This document shows, piece after piece, positions 42,801 through 50,870 of a DNA stretch of 64,000 nucleotides (position 1 is its first letter; each line of letters opens with the position of its first letter). The stretch is from Atrina japonica (lineage: Eukaryota > Mollusca > Bivalvia > Pterioida > Pinnidae). The DNA is taken from NCBI GenBank assembly GCA_030159075.1, contig BROG01000251.1, forward strand, positions 834,501-898,500, in the 5' to 3' direction. The notes beneath the pieces were generated by a model. That model had not been told where the DNA came from. It saw only the letters and a list, made by a program, of their open reading frames with translations, and ran no database searches. The translations under genes and the position numbers were made by a program.

Positions 42801-45800
42801 TGAAATATATCACTTATTCGAATGTTCGTTTTGTAAAGTGATATCACCTATTCGAATAGGTGATATCACTTATATCACTTATAAAAACATATCAAGTGAT
42901 ATCTCCTATTTGAAAGAGTGATATCACCTATTCGAAAGAGTGATATCACTAACTTGTATTAAAAAGTAAAACCGCGCCCCATAGGATTTGAGGACCCTTT
43001 TAGATCTGACCGATCTAGTGAGGGAGTAATCGTTAATTGTAAAGAATACTTAGCAGCTAAGAGATGGACAGACTTTGAACTTATTGGTATCGAATGTGTA
43101 TGGATACAATTTCAATTGAAAAACGAGATATATTTACTAGGTACATTTTACAGACACCCTAATAGTAACAATCATCTATGGAATATTACTGAACAACCGA
43201 ATTGGCAATAGATACTAAAATTAAAAATGTTATAATAACAGGAGACTTAAATGAAAATCAATTGTGTAAAAAAGTAACCAGAATTAAAAGTATAACCAGC
43301 AACTACAATTTTTATCAAACAATTTCTGAACCTATTTGTATCTCAGAAATTACATCAACTCTTATAGACCTCCTGATAACTAATAATCCTAATAACATTC
43401 TAAACAGTACAGTTTGTGAACCCTTTCTAGATGTAAATATCTGATATAGCGCTATTGTGAACCCTTTCTAGATGTAAATATCTGATATAGAGCTATTGCG
43501 AACCCTTTCTAGATGTAAATATCTGATATAGAGCTATTGCGAACCCTTTCTAGATGTAAATATCTGATATAGAGCTATTGCGAACCCTTTCTAGATGTAA
43601 ATATCTGATATAGAGCTATTGCGAACCCTTTCTAGATGTAAATATCTGATATAGAGCTATTGCGAACCCTTTCTAGATGTAAATATCTGATTATTGCGAA
43701 CCCTTTCTAGATGTAAATATCTGATATAGTGCTATTGTGAACCCTTTCTAGATGTAAATATCTGATATAGAGCTATTGTGTCCCTTATTAATTAAAAAAA
43801 TCAAAACCCAAGTCATATATGGAAATTTGGCTATATCAACAAGGTCATTATGTTAAGTATAGAATTAAACTAGAACATATTGATTGGGATTCAATAATTG
43901 ATTCATCTGGAAATATAAATGAAATAACAATAAATTTTACGAAAAAAAAATTAGATCAGATTCAGTACCAAATAGTACCATAGCTATTAGAAATGATGAT
44001 CTACCCTGGGTAACCAATGAAATAAAATAAAAAAAATAATGAGGAAAAGAAATAGGTTAAGAATAAAAGGTAATCAAAGTACTGAAATGGGTTGTTATTT
44101 TGACAAAATAGCCATGGGATTCAAACTACTTCTATCTAATACATATGATATGAAAATAAATCAGATTAATGTAGATCTATAAAAAAAAAAACCAAAAAAA
44201 AAACCAAACAAACACTTCAATTTCCAGCCTCTAAATGAATTCAAAATTCACATTCTAAATTTTATTTGTTATCTTCCGCACCAACTTTAAACAGAATATA
44301 TTGTCTGCCGTGCAATAACACTCATTTCAAAATAAAACGTAAGCATTTATGGAACCTACTTAAATTTAAACCAAACATGACACTGTGAACAGGTAAATTA
44401 ATTTTTTTCATAGCGAAAAATGGCTGTGATTTAAAACAAATTTTAGGGCTGTAATATCGAACGTAAAAAATCCTATTTCGGGCTATTACCGTGGTACATG
44501 AACATAAACTCTGCCTAGACTAAATAGACAACCAAACAACGTTCTCTATCTTGTCATGTTTGAATTTACTGGGTTGAATTCAAACTTTACAACATGACAC
44601 TTGTACTATTTAATATATATAACTGTACAGGGAAAAGACATTTACCCGATGTTTATTGTTAAAAAAAATAATTTTTCACCAACACAATTAGGGGTTAAAG
44701 TCGCGATGAAACGATTCATCACCAATTTCACTTATAGACATCAACGCTTTCGGAAATGGGTAAAACTTTATTTTTTGTTCAAAACATCGTTTCTGTTTGA
44801 ATACCATTATGAACAGACCGATTACAAAAAAAGTTTAGGTTTATACACCCCAGTCTAAACGTGATTGACTTCAAAAGTTGTGATAATTGTTGTGTAAATA
44901 CCCGACAATGGACATGGGGATTTCCCCAACTTCCGCGGAAACGAGAATTAGAAATTGTAACATTCAAAGTTGCACGAGCAAAATACCACAAATCTTTGTG
45001 TGATAAAATAAAAAATAAATTCGGGAGTAAAGACTGGTGGAAAGTAGTAAAAGAGCAACCCAAACTACAGGAATAAATGTTTTGCTTTCTGAGAATGCGG
45101 GAAATGTCACAGATGACCAAGAAAAGGCAAATCTCTTATATAATGTTTTTGCATCCCAATCTATCACGGTGATATAAACTTAGATTTGCAGTCTCTTAAA
45201 TTTTTTACTATTTTATCCACAGGAACTCTTGACAAAATAGAAATTACCCAAAAAACGTCACGGACATTTTAAACATTTTAGACAAAAATAAAGATGTAGG
45301 TCCTGATAAACTTTGTTCCAGCCTTACTTAAAGACATAGTATCTACGATTTCCTCAAATATTTCAATCTCAATTGTTTGGGTCAAATATGTTAATATTTG
45401 GAGATAAAAAACGAAAAATTGTTGAATTAAAACACATAGAAGTATAGTTTTATTGTATTTCACAACTTTCCACGTTTTTTTTATTTTTTGTCGGTACGAC
45501 AAAAATTCGTTTGCAAGCCCGCCCCTATTCATATAACCTTAGCGTGACTTAAATTTGCGCATGCGCATTGACACTGATAGTGAAAAGCATGGCGTCCAAA
45601 GCAAAAACAAATCGTGGCCGACCTGTTAAATTTCAGATTCAGCTAGAAAAAGAAATCGGAATGTTCTGGCGAATTACAACAAGACCAAATAAATATTGGA
45701 AAGGAGCATGATCGATGGATAAGTCAAGGACCGTCTAAATGTAGGATCTCAAAATAAAATCAACACGTGCTTACCTCAGCATCCATTGATTGATATCGAT

Positions 45801-48800
45801 ACGATCTAGGTCATTGCGTGTGCCTGGGTGTTTCTGTGCATAATTAATGAGTTTGATTCATACAGAACGACAACAAATCAGCATTTATCCGTTAATTACG
45901 CTAATTATACAAAAAACTGTCGACGTGGAAGATCATTATTCAGTCATATCTTCGACATTTCCGCAAAATTGCCGACTAAAAAAAATAACCATTTTCGTAG
46001 ATACTATGTCTTTAAGGAAGCCTCAAAAGAACTATCTAAACCTCTAAGCAAATTATTTTACTAATCTTTACTGCTAAAAATATATCCTGAAAGTTAGCAA
46101 ATGTAGTACCAGTCTTCAAGAAAGGTGATCCTAAGTGGTTTTTACCAGTACTGTGTCGGTGATAAGTAAACTGTCATACTGTCTATTCCTACAATGTCAC
46201 GTTGTGTTCCATCATATCATATTGTCTATTACATGACCAGCATATTACATCGTTTATTATAGGATATCTTCCACGTGCTCACAAACACAAGTAGTAGTGA
46301 TATTTGTCATAAGATATTGATTTTTTCGGCATCCTGTGCTGAGTACCACAATATCACATATTTTAGGTATATGATATCTGTTCCAGGTGTTTAGTAGTTC
46401 TTAGTTTTATTGGGGTTAAACTTGACTAACCATTGTTTAGACCATGCATGCACTGTTAAGAGATCGGCATTTAGTTTTTCGGCAGATGTAATGGGATTAT
46501 CAATGATAAGATATATGGATGTATCATTTGCAAATAATTTGATTTTACAACCTATGTCACCCTACATTTTTACTCAATGAATCACCTGTCTAAGAAGTTA
46601 CCAAACATCTTGGTCTCATTTTCAATAGCACGTGCCAGTGGGATGACCACATTGACAATATAATACAGAAAGCTAATAAAAAAAATAAATATCATCAGAA
46701 GTCTTAAATTTGACCTTGATCGCAAAACTCTTCAAACAGTGTGTTTTTCTTTTATCAGACCTGTTCTAGAACATGCCCATAGGCGTCGGAATCAAATTCA
46801 AAGTTGTGATAATTGTTGTGCTAAAGCAATTTAAACCGACAATGGAGGTCTGGGGGCTAAGCCCCAACTTTCAACATCTATGTCTATCTTTGCCAAAAAA
46901 GGGCTCCTCCCGGTTCCGACGCCTATGATGCCGATATCATTTTTGATAAACAGTGAAAAATTAGAATGTGTCAATTTAGAAGCCGCGCGTGTCGTAACTG
47001 GTGCAACTAAACTTACCAGGGAGTAAACAACAATGAGATTGGAGAAATTAAAAACAAGACGTGAAAAACATAAACAAAATTAAAAACGGCCTTGTACCAG
47101 AATATCCCGCCTCTTCAAAATGAGCTTCACACATATAACACTAGGAACTCTCAGAACTTCGTACACCAACATAGGTGAACAACCAACCACTTAAAAAGTT
47201 GTTTTCCTTCTTGTGTCCGGCTTTGGAGTGAACTACCAACAACAATGAAAAAAATCTATTTCACTTACCTCTTTTAAGCAGGCACTTGATAAACATTACA
47301 ATAGTCCTACAGTAATTCCATTGTACTGTTTCATTGGCAGTCGTCGTTGACAAATTCTCCACGCACGACTTAAAATGCGCTGTGGTTCCCTAAATCAACG
47401 TCTTTACTTACGAAATGTTGTAAATGATCCACTCTGCACGTGTGGAGAAACTGAATCCACGTCACATTGCCCTATACATTGCCCGTTATACACAGAATAA
47501 ATGTACCTATTACTTGTGACCTTCTTCTTTTCGGTGACGGATCAAAACCACTTGATTTTAATAAAAGTTTATTCTTATTAGTTCAAGAATTCTTAATTTG
47601 AAGGAAGAGATTCTGTCGACACAGCAAAAGCAAAAGCACCGACGATCTTGATTTACCTGGTTTCACTGTATTTTCTAAACATAGATGCGAGTTGTCTCGC
47701 TTTAAATCAGGTGGTATTGTAATATATGTTAAAAATCAAATATGTTGTAAAAATAATCTTCACCAAGCAAGTTTTGTGTTTTGATGTATTTGAAGTCCTG
47801 TTTGTTTAACGGGTCTGGTGATGGTCTTTTAGGCGCTATTTATATACCGCCTGAAAATTCTAAATATTATCTTCAAACGTGTTTTGAAGAAATTGAAGAA
47901 CGTTTTGTGATTTTCACATTCTTGTAAATATACATGTCTTATTGGCGATTTTAATGCCAGAACTGCTGGTGATCCAGATTTTATGTCTTTTTTAGATAAT
48001 GACGTTTATTCAGAATTCTTTGAAAACAATATATGTTCTTTACATGCAATAAATGTCCCAGCAAACCGAATATCATTTGTACAACTAGAAACCATTTTGG
48101 TTCTTTATTATTAGATTTTTGTAAACATACCACAATTTATCACAAATGGTCGTGTAGGAAAAGATAAAAACATAGGGAAAATATCGTGTAAAGATATCCA
48201 GGTGTTATAGATTATTGTATAAGCAACTTGATTTTTTTCTTTAATTTCTGATTTTGAAGTTTTACTTTCTCATACTTAAACTTGATGTCCACAGACCCCT
48301 TGAGTGTTTCTATCACCTCAAAATTAATTAACGGAGATCAGAGAAATTTAACGTTAGTACCACGAATAAGAAATAGCTAACAGATGGGATGATCAGAAAC
48401 AGGACATTTTTAAAGAAAATCTAAAAATCATATTGATGAAATTAATACAATGTGTCATACTTGATAGCATAGATTCCCAGGATATAAATGAAAATTTTAT
48501 AGAAACTGTTATTGACGATATTGAAGAAATTTTTACTTCTAGTGCAAAATCTACATTTGGAACTAAACCTGCATACAATAAAACAAATCAGAGATGTAAT
48601 TTTAAAAAGCCATGGTTCACTGTAGAATGTAAAAATGCACGAAAAAGCTACAGGCTAAACGTCTTATAAGAAATTCAGAAATGTAATTTTTAAAGAAGAC
48701 TTATATGTAAAAGAAAGGGATAAGAAAACAATTAATATATATTTACAAACATAAAATTGAAACACAAAATAAACTAAAAAAATTGAGATCTAAAAATCCC

Positions 48801-50775
48801 AAGGAATACTGGAAAGTTATAAATTCTGGTGATAAATCAAATAAAAAAACCAATATCGATCTAAACACTTTATTTGAATTTTTTAAGGATCTTAACACGG
48901 AACCTGTTGAAAACACCTGATCATGTGTTCTTACATGAGGAACTTGATATATTATCAGGTTTAGAAGTTGTAGTTATTAAACGAACCATTTACCTCTGAG
49001 GAAATACGGAAAAGTATTAAATCTCTAAAAGAAATAAGTCACCTGGTGGCCATTTTTATCTTGAACGAGTACGTCATGTGAGATTATGTTCAAAGCTGTT
49101 TAATTTATTATTTGATACAGGGATTTTCCCGACACAGTGGCTGTGCGGTGGTGCTCTATACAAGAAAAGGGCAATGAAAACGATCCACAAAATTATAGAC
49201 CAATTACTCTTTTGTGCTGGGGTATTAAGTTTTTACATCCATTTTAAACTTTAAACATATTCAGAGAGGTCGGGGCTATCTTTACAAAACCAAGCAGGAT
49301 TCAGGAAAAACTACAGTACAGTAGACCATATGATAGTTTATATTTACTTATTGAATTGTATAAAAACATGAAAAAAAGTTATTTTGTGCTTTTATCGAAT
49401 TTCAAAAAGCGTTCGATTCGTATGGCGACTCGGGTTATGGAATAAACTTTTAAATCACTAATATAGACGGTAAATGCTTAGGATATTAGGAATATGTATA
49501 ATTGGAATAAAGGGCAAAAATTAAACTTAACGGACGTTCCGAACCATTTCCATGTCAACTCGGAGTCCGTCAAGGCGAAAATTTGTCGCCACGGCCTTTT
49601 CTATATTTTTAAATGATTTAGAAAATTTCCTGATTTAAGCAGGGAAAGGGACTCCTCATATTACTCAATTGTTTGAAAATGAGCTACATCATTTTTCCAA
49701 TTATTTGTACTTTTATATGCTGATGATACTATCATATTATCAGAGTCAGCAAAAGATTTGCAATTACAATTGCATAACTTTTACGATTACTGTTCAATGT
49801 GGAAATTAAATGTGAATGTTGAAAAAACAAAAGTTATGATTTTTGGCCGAGGAAAACATCGGACTCATGATTTTGTTTACCAGAACAAGAAAATAGAAGT
49901 TGTTGAAAATTTCAAAATCTCGGAGTATTTTTCTCCAAATCAGGTTCATTTAACTTTAATAATAAACAACTGTATGATAAAGGAATTAAAGCTATGTATA
50001 GTACTTTCCAAATGTAAAAGAAATCATTCATCTTTATGCTGTCATAGAACTGTTTGACAAAATTATACAGCCTATATTGTTATATGGCTGTGAAATATGG
50101 GTTTTTCCCTAATATATCAATATTTGAAAAGATCATCTTTATTTGCAAACATATAAAACGTTAATAAACAAAACTCCAAATGCTGGTGTTCGGAGAACTT
50201 GGTAGACATCCACTTATTATTAACATCAAAGTCAAATGATATCGTTCAAAATTACATTTTTCAAATGATAATAAATATCAATATTGTTATATACTACGAA
50301 GTCAATCATTACCATGGGTAAATTGTATCAAAAATATTTATTAAATGAGTGTGGGCTGACATATTCTGGGACTTTCCAAATATATGATAAAATTGTGGTT
50401 AAAATACTCTTGAAAATTTTAATAAAATTTATTCTTATTGCATAAAAGAGAGAGTTTGTCCTCCGGGTTAAACGACCCGTAATTACTAATTTATTTTTTC
50501 TGACTTGTACGCATGCGATGTATTAATCTATCGAAACTTACATTTTGTATATCTTCTCTACAATGTATCCTATTACGTTTATGAGAATAAAATTGTCATT
50601 GTCATTGTCATTGTCATTGTCTCTTGTTGTTATGAGATTCGGACATTTTTTAAACACCCTGTCCAGTTGTAATAGTTTATCTGAATTCGCCATCGCAAAT
50701 TTTTAATTTTAATTTCAATTTCAAACAATTTTTTCCCTTACCTAATCCAACTTAGTCTCTCCAATGTAGTACATT

Positions 50776-50870
<95 letters not shown>

